Assembly (NCBI RefSeq): GCF_002585305.1
Contig: NZ_NUNF01000002.1
Coordinates: forward strand, 73,725-137,724
Direction: 5' to 3'
DNA: 64,000 bases
Source: Bacillus sp. AFS037270
GTDB taxonomy: Bacteria > Bacillota > Bacilli > Bacillales_B > DSM-18226
Both the position numbers and the translations under genes were made by a program. The number at the start of each line of letters is the position of its first letter. The first letter of the stretch is position 1. Below the pieces are notes generated by a model, which saw only the letters and a list, made by a program, of their open reading frames with translations, did no database searches and had not been told where the DNA came from. Shown in pieces: positions 27,984 to 36,306 of this stretch.

Positions 27984-28628
27984 TTAAAAACCTAGCAATC
28001 TTCGAAAATAACTTGAATACGATTGACTCACAGGGACTTTGTCGCCGTTATCCATCGACAAGATGAAGGTAGAGTGAGTGTCAGGAAAGATCGCTTTAAT
28101 ATGATTTACATTTACGATAAACGAGCGATGACAACGGATAAAATAATCCTTTGGCAGATGGAACTCAAATTCCTGTAAAGAGTACTTATGTGTACCGCTA
28201 AGTTCCATAGTGGTAACATACGTTTTTTTATCCTTGGCTTCGATATAGATCACTTGAGAAAAAGGAACCGGTATCCAGCCATCCTCTGTTTTGATCGTCA
28301 CGACCAGCTTTCCGCTCGTTAAAGCAGGATAAATTGCAGTCACACAACCTTCCAGCCTACCTTCATGAAAGAAAGGAACCGCCATACCGTGATAAGGGAC
28401 GCCAAATAGGTCCCGATTTATAAACTCGGAAATCTTTTGTTTTGAATGGATCGCCTTATAGGCTATCGTCCCCTCCTTTAAAGGATCCCCCGCCCTGATC
28501 TTCAAATCAACCCGCTTACTCGGCCGGAAATAAATATATTCCCGAGTATTAGAAACTGCAATCGAAATCTCCTCCGAAAACAACTCACTAATCACATCTA
28601 AAAGAGAAACAACCGTAATACTTTCCAT
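27984..28628 (-). CDS. LytTR-family transcriptional regulator with PAS/GAF-like N-terminus, no receiver domain
   Basis: 214 aa. Residues ~105-212 form a LytTR DNA-binding domain (VIYIEAKDKKTYVTT, then DYFIRCHRSFIVNVNHIKAI). The N-terminal ~100 residues look like a small-molecule sensor (FGVPYHGMAVPFFHEGRLEGCVTAIYP) rather than a phospho-receiver: there is no DD...D...K pattern. So it is a one-component regulator, likely sensing a metabolite linked to the CoA-transferase downstream. ATG follows AAGGGAGT. Ligand unknown. Confidence 0.85.
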   Translation of the reverse strand: MESITVVSLLDVISELFSEEISIAVSNTREYIYFRPSKRVDLKIRAGDPLKEGTIAYKAIHSKQKISEFINRDLFGVPYHGMAVPFFHEGRLEGCVTAIYPALTSGKLVVTIKTEDGWIPVPFSQVIYIEAKDKKTYVTTMELSGTHKYSLQEFEFHLPKDYFIRCHRSFIVNVNHIKAIFPDTHSTFILSMDNGDKVPVSQSYSSYFRRLLGF

Positions 28629-28659
28629 ACACTATAACTCCCTTGGAGAGATTGTAAAT

Positions 28660-28672
28660 GGTGACAGGCACC
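28660..28672 (-). repeat. Dispersed GGTGCCTGTCACC repeat
   Basis: GGTGACAGGCACC on the plus strand, in the short gap between the methyltransferase and LytTR genes. Confidence 0.7.
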
Positions 28673-28694
28673 ATTTCTACTATTTTACACTTAT

Positions 28695-29297
28695 CTACAG
28701 CGCTAGCCGATAAATTAAAAACCGTTCATTCTGATTATGCTCGTAAACATACGGTAAGATTACTTCCTTCTGTAACTCAAAAGCAGTATCCTGTTCTAGG
28801 AAGTAAATATAATCCTCAGACGGATAATATAAAACCAGCTCTACTTCCCTTGGGTTCCGCTCCAAAGAGCGCAGGATATTATTAACTACTCTTCGAAACA
28901 CTTGAATCGAAAACGGATTAAAAAAATAAAAACGATTATCGAAGCTGCTGATTTCATACTCTTCTGCCAAGCAGCAAACAAATTGAATTTTGTCCTTCCC
29001 AGTCTTTTTCACATAACGCTTCTGATTTTGCAGTGCCTCATCGTAAAGGTCTTCATTCATTTCAACCCCAACAACTCTAACATCATAGAAATAATGAAGA
29101 TAAAAATTGAGCCGTCCCTTACCAGATCCAAAGTCCACAATATGGTCGTCATGACGAATCCCATAATGGCGAAACAGTTCCTCTAGTGCACTGTACGGTG
29201 TGGGCTCGTAACGATGATAATGCATCGACTTATTAAATCCCTGCTGGTCGCCGCGGGTTTTAATATTAAGTAATTTATCATAGTAATATTCTTTCAT
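28695..29297 (-). CDS. Class I SAM-dependent methyltransferase
   Basis: 200 aa, Rossmann-type. Motif I is VDFGSGKGR (54-62); the acidic end of strand 2 is VVGVEMNE (75-82); FFNPFS (125-130) is a motif-IV NPPF/Y-like segment, seen in enzymes acting on amino groups of nucleic acids or proteins. Substrate unknown. ATG follows TTAGGAGT. It stands between a PTS gene and the LytTR gene without clear link to either. Confidence 0.85.
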   Translation of the reverse strand: MKEYYYDKLLNIKTRGDQQGFNKSMHYHRYEPTPYSALEELFRHYGIRHDDHIVDFGSGKGRLNFYLHYFYDVRVVGVEMNEDLYDEALQNQKRYVKKTGKDKIQFVCCLAEEYEISSFDNRFYFFNPFSIQVFRRVVNNILRSLERNPREVELVLYYPSEDYIYFLEQDTAFELQKEVILPYVYEHNQNERFLIYRLAL

Positions 29298-29346
29298 AGG
29301 TGACTCCTAAATTCTCTATTTCTATTTATTTTAACAAAGGGCAACG

Positions 29347-29382
29347 AAAAAAACCGCTTAGATACAAAATCAATCTAAGCGG
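29347..29382 (-). terminator. Terminator of PTS gene
   Basis: Minus strand CCGCTTAGAT pairs with ATCTAAGCGG (10 bp, perfect, 9-nt loop) and is followed by TTTTTTTCG. Confidence 0.85.
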
Positions 29383-29391
29383 CACTCTTTA

Positions 29392-30834
29392 TTAGTTCTC
29401 TTTCCTTAGCTTATGAACCTCATCAGCGACAAACTGAACATTCGTACCGATAATAACTTGGATACTTTGTGGACCAACAATGTTAATTCCCGGTACACCG
29501 GCCGATTTGATTTTCTTCTGGTCGACCTGACTCATATCCTTCACTTCTAATCTTAAGCGGGTCACACAGTTATCCACTGAAACGACGTTCTCATCACCGC
29601 CCAATCCTTCATAAATGATCGCTGCCATTGAAGCAAACTTACTTTCACCTGCGGTCTCTTCCACAGCCTCATCTTCGTCATCTTCGCGGCCAGGAGTCAT
29701 TAAATTAAATTTAACGATAATATAACGGAATAAGAAGTAATAAATAACCGCAAAAACTAAACCTTGAACGATTAACATATATGGCTTATTAGCAATTGGG
29801 ATTTTAAAACTTAGCACATAGTCGATAAGTCCGGCACTAAACCCAAACCCAGCTGTCCAATGGAACGCTGCTGCAATTGCCAATGACAGACCTGTTAAGA
29901 TAGCATGCACAAGATAAAGCATAGGAGCTAAGAACATGAATGCAAACTCAATCGGCTCCGTAACACCTGTAAAAAAGGCGGCAAAGCCGGCTGCTAACAT
30001 TAATGAGGCGACTTGCTTTCTCTTCTTCGTTTTAGCAGTATGAACCATAGCTAAAGCGGCTGCAGGCAGCCCGAACATCATGATTGGGAAGAATCCGGCC
30101 TGGTACATACCGGTTACTCCCTTTTCCCCCTTGCTTGCCCAGAAGTTTCCGATATCGTTAATGTTGGCCACATCAAACCAAAATACAGAGTTTAAGGCAT
30201 GGTGTAACCCGGTAGGAATTAAAAGGCGGTTAAAGAAGCCATAAAGGCCAGCACCAACAGCACCTAAATCACTAATTGCTTTACCAAAGGTAACCAATGC
30301 CGTATAAATTGGCGGCCATACAAAGAATAATACCGCGGAAACAACCAGCATTGAAATAGCTGTCATAATTGGGACCAACCGTTTACCGCTGAAAAATGCG
30401 AATGCATCCGGTAATTTCACATGACTATAACGATTGTACATCATGGAGGCCACAATACCGGAGATGATTCCAACAAAAGCATTTTTGACTTTTTCAAATG
30501 ATGGATCGACTTTAGTTGGATCAACCCCTTCTAAGAGTGCCACTGTGCCTGTTGAAAGCAATGTAGTCACAACCAAGAAGGCAACCAGACCACTCAGTGC
30601 GGCAGAGCCATCTTTCTCTTTTGACATCCCTAAGGCAACACCGACTGCAAAAAGAATCGGAATATTATCGATAATCGAACTGCCAGCTTTAATTAAGAAA
30701 GCGGCCAGCGGACTGTCTGCACCCCAGCCGGTCGGGTCAATCCAATATCCGATACCCATTAATATCGCTGCTGCCGGCAGGACCGCAACCGGTAACATCA
30801 ACGAACTTCCTAATCTTTGTAGGTATTTCCTCAT
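29392..30834 (-). CDS. nagP: PTS EIICB permease, N-acetylglucosamine type (NagP-like)
   Basis: 480 aa: EIIC membrane domain ~1-380 and EIIB ~405-480 joined by an acidic linker (GREDDEDEAVEE). EIIC carries HHALNSVFW and TGVTEPIEF, the substrate-site motifs of the glucose superfamily; EIIB phospho-cysteine is C423 in DNCVTRLRLEV. The N-terminus (MRKYLQRLGSSLMLPVAVLP) is characteristic of GlcNAc permeases from bacilli. No EIIA is fused, so a shared EIIA(Glc) is needed. ATG follows AGGGGG. The leader is long and has unusual features (see 30848-30962). Sugar specificity is recognition, not proof. Confidence 0.88.
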   Translation of the reverse strand: MRKYLQRLGSSLMLPVAVLPAAAILMGIGYWIDPTGWGADSPLAAFLIKAGSSIIDNIPILFAVGVALGMSKEKDGSAALSGLVAFLVVTTLLSTGTVALLEGVDPTKVDPSFEKVKNAFVGIISGIVASMMYNRYSHVKLPDAFAFFSGKRLVPIMTAISMLVVSAVLFFVWPPIYTALVTFGKAISDLGAVGAGLYGFFNRLLIPTGLHHALNSVFWFDVANINDIGNFWASKGEKGVTGMYQAGFFPIMMFGLPAAALAMVHTAKTKKRKQVASLMLAAGFAAFFTGVTEPIEFAFMFLAPMLYLVHAILTGLSLAIAAAFHWTAGFGFSAGLIDYVLSFKIPIANKPYMLIVQGLVFAVIYYFLFRYIIVKFNLMTPGREDDEDEAVEETAGESKFASMAAIIYEGLGGDENVVSVDNCVTRLRLEVKDMSQVDQKKIKSAGVPGINIVGPQSIQVIIGTNVQFVADEVHKLRKEN

Positions 30835-30847
30835 TTGCTGAACCCCC

Positions 30848-30962
30848 TATTTATGTTTTTTCTGTAACGCTGCAGCTATCTTGAAAAAACAGACAATGAA
30901 TAAATAATGACTATCAAACTAGTAAGATATGCTGCTGATTTTTCTAATCACCACCTCCTTAA
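30848..30962 (-). promoter_or_regulatory. Leader of PTS gene with a start-less strong Shine-Dalgarno and a stem-loop
   Basis: Minus strand TTTAAGGAGGTGGTGATTAG lies ~115 bp before the nagP start. It is nearly fully complementary to the 16S 3' end, yet no ATG/GTG/TTG at normal spacing opens a useful frame. Downstream, TGTTTTTTC and GAAAAAACA (30854-30862 and 30883-30891) can pair around a GCTGCAGC core just above the true ribosome site. This resembles mRNA-stabilising SD leaders (STAB-SD of cry3A), by analogy only. Confidence 0.4.
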
Positions 30963-31031
30963 AGACCTTATCCATTAATAGTTTACTGTCTGGTCCTAAC
31001 TCCTATTACTGATATTGGGACGTATGACAAA

Positions 31032-31093
31032 ATAAAAAGGCATAGAGGTAAAATAAAAGATCCTAAGTCGATCTTTCATTTCACCTCCACGCC
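31032..31093 (-). terminator. Very long-stem terminator of the Gfo/Idh/MocA gene
   Basis: Two 24-nt arms (31039-31062 and 31070-31093) pair throughout using G-C, A-T and several G-T pairs, with a 7-nt loop, then TTTTTATTTTG on the minus strand. Confidence 0.8.
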
Positions 31094-31097
31094 TGAA

Positions 31098-32003
31098 CTA
31101 ACTTCCTAGCTTGGAAAGAATTTTTTCACAGATTTCATGAGTTTCCAGTGCATCTGAAGCGGATATGCTTGGCTTTGAGTTCGTCATAACAGCATTTACA
31201 AAATCTGAGACCATCTGCTCAAAGCCACGTTTTTTCAGGGTAGATTCCCAGTCACTGCCCCGTACTTCAGTTGTTTCCATCCCCTTTGAAACCACTAATT
31301 TAGATACATTATAAACGCTGCGTTTCTCTACAGGCCCCATGACCTCTACGATTTCTTCATTTGTGCCATTGTCCCGGTTCATGATTCCAAGCGCCGTTGC
31401 GCCACTTGAAATAAACTGAACAACAACATGGTAAAGTATACCCCCAACGATTTTTCCATTGACAATCACTTCATCAATTGGAGTCGGGCATAGATATCTC
31501 ACGGTATCTACCACATGGATGAAATCATCATAAATGAATGTCCTTGGTTCGCCTGGCAATGCGTTCCGATGTTTCTGGACTATGACCATATTCGGGGCAG
31601 CGACTTCCTTTAGCCGTTGGTATGCAGGGGCGTATCTTCGATTGAAGCCCGTCATTAAGATTAGACCCTTCTGCTCGGCAAGTTCGACGAGTTTTTTTGC
31701 CCCATCATAATGGTCCGTAATCGGCTTATCGACAAACACATGGATATCGTGCTCGAGCAGCTGTTCGACAATCCCTTCATGGGAGACGGTCGACGAATGG
31801 ACAAACGCCCCTTTAATCCCACTGCTAAGCAAGGATTCTAATGTAGAGTGAAGATTCTCAAACCGATATTGGCTGCCAACGGACTTTACCTTTTCTTGAT
31901 TACGTGTAAAAAAGTGAAATTCCAGATCCTTCATACTGCTGTAGACCGGCAGATATGCCTTTTGCGCGATATCCCCGAGCCCGATTACACCGAATTTAAC
32001 CAC
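31098..32003 (-). CDS. Gfo/Idh/MocA-family NAD(P)-dependent oxidoreductase
   Basis: 301 aa. N-terminal Rossmann fold with GVIGLGDIAQKAYLP (residues 5-19); the EKP-type catalytic motif appears as VDKPI (~91-95), Lys donating the proton. The C-terminal domain is a mixed sheet with FIHVVDTVRYL (usual GxHxxD region: H164, D167 approximately). Family members oxidise or reduce sugars, inositols or related polyols; closest in feel to the MviM branch. Starts at GTG 32003 after TTAGGAGAGAG. Monocistronic, divergent from the GT2 gene. Confidence 0.88.
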   Translation of the reverse strand: MVKFGVIGLGDIAQKAYLPVYSSMKDLEFHFFTRNQEKVKSVGSQYRFENLHSTLESLLSSGIKGAFVHSSTVSHEGIVEQLLEHDIHVFVDKPITDHYDGAKKLVELAEQKGLILMTGFNRRYAPAYQRLKEVAAPNMVIVQKHRNALPGEPRTFIYDDFIHVVDTVRYLCPTPIDEVIVNGKIVGGILYHVVVQFISSGATALGIMNRDNGTNEEIVEVMGPVEKRSVYNVSKLVVSKGMETTEVRGSDWESTLKKRGFEQMVSDFVNAVMTNSKPSISASDALETHEICEKILSKLGS

Positions 32004-32171
32004 TATATCTCTCTCCTAAAAAGTTAATTTGTACCTTTAAGTATATCAATTACCTAGTAGTAGAAATCAATTTTTCCTGGCTTTAAGAAATAATTAAGTT
32101 TTAACCGTTAAAGTAAAGGCAGATACCACGGAATTGTTTCTCATCATTTCTTTGAAAGGAGAATTGAAACG

Positions 32172-33149
32172 GTGAAAAATATAAAATATTCGATTATTGT
32201 GCCTGTTTTTAATGAAGAAGAGGTAATCCTGCAAACCTATCAGCGGTTGATTACTGTGATGGACTCCACGGATGCCCCGTACGAATTGCTTTTTATCAAC
32301 GATGGCAGCAAAGACCGAACGGAAGAAATACTGATTGAAATTGGGATAACCGATGCAAGAGTCAAGCTCATTAACTTTTCGCGGAATTTTGGACATCAAG
32401 TAGCGATTTCAGCCGGGATGGATTATGCACAGGGAGAGGCCGTCGTTATTATTGATGCCGATTTGCAGGACCCACCGGAACTGATACTAGACATGATTGA
32501 AAAATGGATGGAAGGCTATGAAGTCGTCTATGCCAAGCGGCTGTCACGGAAGGGCGAAAGTTTTTTTAAAAAGAAATCTGCCTCTCTTTTCTATCGGACA
32601 CTCCGCTCGATGACGGATATTGATATACCGCTTGATACCGGTGACTTCCGCTTAATGGACCGGAAAGTCGTCCAGCAAATGAAGGGGCTTCGTGAAAAAA
32701 ATCGATTTGTTCGGGGAATGGCGAGCTGGGTCGGCTTCCGTCAGACCGCAATCGAATATGAACGCGATGAGCGGGCCGCAGGCGAAACCAAGTATCCTTT
32801 AAAAAGAATGTTGAAACTGTCAATGGACGGGATTACATCGTTTTCCTATAAACCTCTGAAATTGGCAAGTTATGCGGGCGGATTGCTCGCGATTACCGGT
32901 TTGATTTATATGTTTTACGTGTTCTATTTAAAAATTTTCACCGAAGCAACGATCCCCGGATGGTCTTCTCTCATCATCATTCAGTTGTTCTTCAGTTCGT
33001 TTGTTCTTATTTTATTAGGAGTTATGGGCGAATATATCGGGCGGATATATGATGAAACCAAGAATCGACCATTATATATTGTCCGTGACCAATACGGGAT
33101 GGATGAAATAAAAAGCATAAGACAAGAACCGATTACTATAAAAAAATAA
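32172..33149 (+). CDS. GT2 glycosyltransferase, polyprenyl-phosphate sugar synthase type (GtrB/DPM1/YkcC-like)
   Basis: 325 aa. N-terminal GT-A domain with SIIVPVFNEEE (7-17), INDGS near residue 43 and the metal motif DADLQDPPE (~97-105), then two C-terminal helices (~235-260 and 270-295). Such enzymes load a sugar on undecaprenyl phosphate at the inner leaflet. GTG start after AAAGGAG. Followed 18 bp later by a GT39 enzyme that could use the product, the usual pairing for cell-wall or teichoic-acid glycosylation. Confidence 0.9.
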   Translation: MKNIKYSIIVPVFNEEEVILQTYQRLITVMDSTDAPYELLFINDGSKDRTEEILIEIGITDARVKLINFSRNFGHQVAISAGMDYAQGEAVVIIDADLQDPPELILDMIEKWMEGYEVVYAKRLSRKGESFFKKKSASLFYRTLRSMTDIDIPLDTGDFRLMDRKVVQQMKGLREKNRFVRGMASWVGFRQTAIEYERDERAAGETKYPLKRMLKLSMDGITSFSYKPLKLASYAGGLLAITGLIYMFYVFYLKIFTEATIPGWSSLIIIQLFFSSFVLILLGVMGEYIGRIYDETKNRPLYIVRDQYGMDEIKSIRQEPITIKK

Positions 33150-33167
33150 CAGTTGGAAGGTAACCAA

Positions 33168-35351
33168 ATGAAAACAATAAAAAAAAGAGTTGATTATCTC
33201 CTAGTCGGGATTCTCGTATTATCGGCAGGTTTAAATTTTTATAATCTGAACAATGCCGGATCAAACACCTACTATACGGCGGCAGTCAAAAGTATGATGC
33301 AGAATTTCCATGCTTTTTTCTATGCGTCGTTTGATCCTGAAGGTTTCATCACCGTTGATAAGCCGCCTGTGGCACTGTGGGTTCAAACCTTAAGTGCCAA
33401 AATCTTTGGACTTAGTGACTTTAGCGTATTACTGCCGGAAGCACTGGCCGGGGTATTTTCGGTTTACCTTATGTATATCCTTGTAAAACCCAAATTCGGG
33501 CGCGCAGCGGCCTTACTATCCAGTTTCGTTCTTGCGTGTTCACCCATCTTTGTTGCTGTTGTAAGAACTAACAATGTGGACAGTATTTTAATTGTGACCC
33601 TTTTAATTGCAACTTGGGCATTAATGAAAGCTGTAGACAAGAAAAAGCTAGGCTGGTTAATTCTTAGTGTTTTCTTAATCGGCGTCGGCTTTAATATTAA
33701 AATGCTGCAAGCCTATATGGTCGTCCCAGCCATTTACTTGTTTTATTGGTTGGCGGTAAAATTAAACTGGAAGAAGAGATTGCTGCATTTAGCAGCTGCA
33801 ACGGTAGTGCTAGTGAGCGTTTCTTTATCCTGGGCTTTAGTGGTTGATTCTGTTCCGGCCAGTGAGCGTCCATATATCGGAAGCAGTCAGACCAATTCCG
33901 TCTTGGAACTAGCCTTTGGCTATAACGGGATCCAACGTTTGTTGGGACAGGATAAGGGGACGTCTACTGGAGTTCAAAAGCAGGATAATAGCTCATCAAC
34001 CAATTCTAGTAATGAGCTGTCTGGGCAAAATCAATCAGTAACAGCTGCTAGCCAAGCCCAGGGAACAACAGGAACTGACAGCTCGTCTACCAGCCAAGTG
34101 ACAACGGGGGCTGGCACTCCGCCAAACTTCCAAGATGGAGGCATGGGCGGAAAAGGCGGCGGAACAAGTGGAATGTTCGGTACGGGTAGTACCGGTCCAT
34201 TAAGACTATTCTCAACTGAGCTTTCCGGGCAAATAAGCTGGTTGTTACCGTTTATCCTGTTTGCCGTAATTGGTTTAGTTGCGGAATACCTGAAATCAAA
34301 GCAATTTGATATGCGCCTTAAATTTGCAGCCTTTTGGCTTGCATGGTTGATTCCAATGATGGTTTTCTTCAGCATCGCAGAGTTCTTCCATCAATATTAT
34401 TTAAGTATGATGGGACCGGCCATTGCTGCATTAGTTGGAATTGGCTGGACGATACTCTGGAACTTCTTTACAAACAAAGAGGGATGGAAGTCTCGGCTTC
34501 TGCCTTCAGGGATCCTGGTTACTTTCCTATTTGAATCGTTAATTCTTAACCAAAACTCCCAATCAAAAATCTTGGTAATCGGAACTGTTCTTGTTGGGGC
34601 TGTGCTCTTTATCCTGATGGTTCTACTGATGAAAAAAAAATCCATTTCCCCTGCTTTACCAATGGCGGCCCTGCTGGCTCTCTTGATTTTGCCGCTATAC
34701 TGGACGGGGATTACTATTAATAAAACAAATAATGCAAGCACTCCAATTGCAGGACCAGGTTCAGGTATGGGAGGCATGGGCGGCGGCCGAATCGCAGGTA
34801 ACATGAGCTTCCCTGGAGGCATGCAAGGTACAAGTGGTAACATTGCACCTAGAGCATCACAAAATCAAGATGCTGAGAATATGACACCACCTACTAATCA
34901 GGAGGATGCTAGTATCCCTGCAAGTGCACCGGCAAATATGGGTGATAAAGGAATGGACACTAAAAACCAATTAAACACCGGCTTGCTTTCTTATTTAGAA
35001 AAAAATTATGACGGTGAAAAATATTTCTTAGCTACCGACAGCACGCAGTCAGCAGCACCATATATTCTTAATACCGATTATGCTGTTATGGCGATGGGAG
35101 GTTTTTCAGGCAGCGATCCTGCTTTAACTCCTGCAAAGTTAGAGGAAATGGCCAAATCTGGTTATGTTAAGTATTTCTTAATCTCTGGACGCGGCGGAAG
35201 GGGCCTTGAACAAAGTCAATCGGTGACACAGTGGATTAAAGACAATTGTGTAGAGGTTCCGAGCAGCGAATGGCAATCGGATTCTAGCTCACAAAGTCAA
35301 ACATCATTTGGACTTGGCGGCGGAGATACGTTGTATGTTTATAAAGGATAA
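33168..35351 (+). CDS. GT39/ArnT-like membrane glycosyltransferase (YkcB-like)
   Basis: About 727 aa from ATG 33168 (AAGG at 7 nt); a TTG at 33153 would add five residues. N-terminal helices, then the PMT/ArnT loop with FDPEGFITVDKPPVALWVQT near residue 65 (acidic residue and DKPP motif of polyprenol-sugar transferases). Two long outside loops are rich in Ser/Thr/Asn/Gln and Gly/Met (for instance around bases 33960-34190 and 34750-34950), and the C-terminal ~120 residues form a soluble domain. It probably moves a sugar from the lipid carrier made by the GT2 partner to an outer-surface acceptor. Acceptor unknown. Confidence 0.88.
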   Translation: MKTIKKRVDYLLVGILVLSAGLNFYNLNNAGSNTYYTAAVKSMMQNFHAFFYASFDPEGFITVDKPPVALWVQTLSAKIFGLSDFSVLLPEALAGVFSVYLMYILVKPKFGRAAALLSSFVLACSPIFVAVVRTNNVDSILIVTLLIATWALMKAVDKKKLGWLILSVFLIGVGFNIKMLQAYMVVPAIYLFYWLAVKLNWKKRLLHLAAATVVLVSVSLSWALVVDSVPASERPYIGSSQTNSVLELAFGYNGIQRLLGQDKGTSTGVQKQDNSSSTNSSNELSGQNQSVTAASQAQGTTGTDSSSTSQVTTGAGTPPNFQDGGMGGKGGGTSGMFGTGSTGPLRLFSTELSGQISWLLPFILFAVIGLVAEYLKSKQFDMRLKFAAFWLAWLIPMMVFFSIAEFFHQYYLSMMGPAIAALVGIGWTILWNFFTNKEGWKSRLLPSGILVTFLFESLILNQNSQSKILVIGTVLVGAVLFILMVLLMKKKSISPALPMAALLALLILPLYWTGITINKTNNASTPIAGPGSGMGGMGGGRIAGNMSFPGGMQGTSGNIAPRASQNQDAENMTPPTNQEDASIPASAPANMGDKGMDTKNQLNTGLLSYLEKNYDGEKYFLATDSTQSAAPYILNTDYAVMAMGGFSGSDPALTPAKLEEMAKSGYVKYFLISGRGGRGLEQSQSVTQWIKDNCVEVPSSEWQSDSSSQSQTSFGLGGGDTLYVYKG

Positions 35352-35363
35352 AATTTAACATAA

Positions 35364-35396
35364 AAAGACTAAGGTACTTAAAGCGCCTTAGTCTTT
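35364..35396. terminator. Bidirectional terminator
   Basis: AAAGACTAAGG pairs with CCTTAGTCTTT (11 bp) between the convergent GT39 and TSUP genes, A/T-rich on both sides. Confidence 0.8.
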
Positions 35397-35419
35397 CTTT
35401 CTACTATTAATTAAACCTT

Positions 35420-36169
35420 TTAAAATATTAATCTGATTGCGGATAAAGCAGTAACTATTAAAATAATTATACGAAATGGCTTTTCATTAATCCTCTTTAT
35501 TAAAAACGCACCTAAAATGGCACCCACAGCAATCGCCGGTATCATCATCAGGCTAAACAACAGCGTTTTTAAATGTATATTATGCCAGACCAAAGCCTGC
35601 ATAGGTACCTTCGAAATATTGACAATGAAGAAAAACCAAGCGGTTGTGCCTAAAAATTTATCTTTCTTGAAGCCTTTTGCTAATAAAAAAACACTGAATA
35701 TGGGTCCTGCCGCATTGCCGATCATCGAGGCAAAACCACTAAGGATTCCCGTTAGGGCATAAAACCATTTACCCTTGGGAACTTTAGCACCCTCTCCTTT
35801 TTTCTCCATATAGACTAAAATAATTAAACATAAAATGACACAAATGGAGATAATCATTTTAAATTGTGCGTCGTTGGTATACTCACCCACGACCAATCCT
35901 AATAATAGGCCTGCAGCAACCCAAGGCAATAATGCTTTAATGTCTTTCCAGTCGGCATGGCGATTATAATAATAAATCGCAAAAATATCCCCAATAATTA
36001 ATAATGGTAATATCATTCCGGTTGACTCTTTGCCTCCGAAGATTAAAGCAATGATTGGAATTACCGGCATGGAAAAAGCGCTGATTCCCGTTTTCGAAAA
36101 ACCGACTAAAACAGCGGCGACTATTAACCATATCCACTCTGAAAGGTTTAAATGAAATAAACTTAACAT
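35420..36169 (-). CDS. TSUP (TauE/SafE) family membrane transporter
   Basis: 249 aa, about eight helices in two related halves: LVGFSKTGISAFSMPVIPIIA (~22-42) and GILSGFASMIGNAAGPIFSVFLL (~140-162) are the repeated TauE/SafE motifs. The family exports sulfite, sulfoacetate or other small anions; no sulfur genes lie nearby so substrate is open. ATG follows TAGGGGATA. Confidence 0.9.
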   Translation of the reverse strand: MLSLFHLNLSEWIWLIVAAVLVGFSKTGISAFSMPVIPIIALIFGGKESTGMILPLLIIGDIFAIYYYNRHADWKDIKALLPWVAAGLLLGLVVGEYTNDAQFKMIISICVILCLIILVYMEKKGEGAKVPKGKWFYALTGILSGFASMIGNAAGPIFSVFLLAKGFKKDKFLGTTAWFFFIVNISKVPMQALVWHNIHLKTLLFSLMMIPAIAVGAILGAFLIKRINEKPFRIIILIVTALSAIRLIF

Positions 36170-36215
36170 TTTAATATCCCCTATTTATCTAGCAAGTCCT
36201 GAAATACCTGTGCAT

Positions 36216-36252
36216 TAAAAAAGCAGAAGAACCTATACTTTATTCTCCTGCT
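36216..36252 (-). terminator. Terminator of TerC gene
   Basis: Minus strand AGCAGGAGAA pairs with TTCTTCTGCT (one G-T), 11-nt loop, then TTTTTTAAT. Confidence 0.75.
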
Positions 36253-36306
36253 TATATTTCCATATTGAGTTTTACTTCCTATAATGTCAATACCAACCAA
36301 GTTCTT

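Noticed and set aside
34397..34843. 148-codon minus-strand frame opposite the GT39 gene
   Set aside because: Pro/Ile repeats result from reading the Gly/Met-rich loop backwards; no ribosome site.
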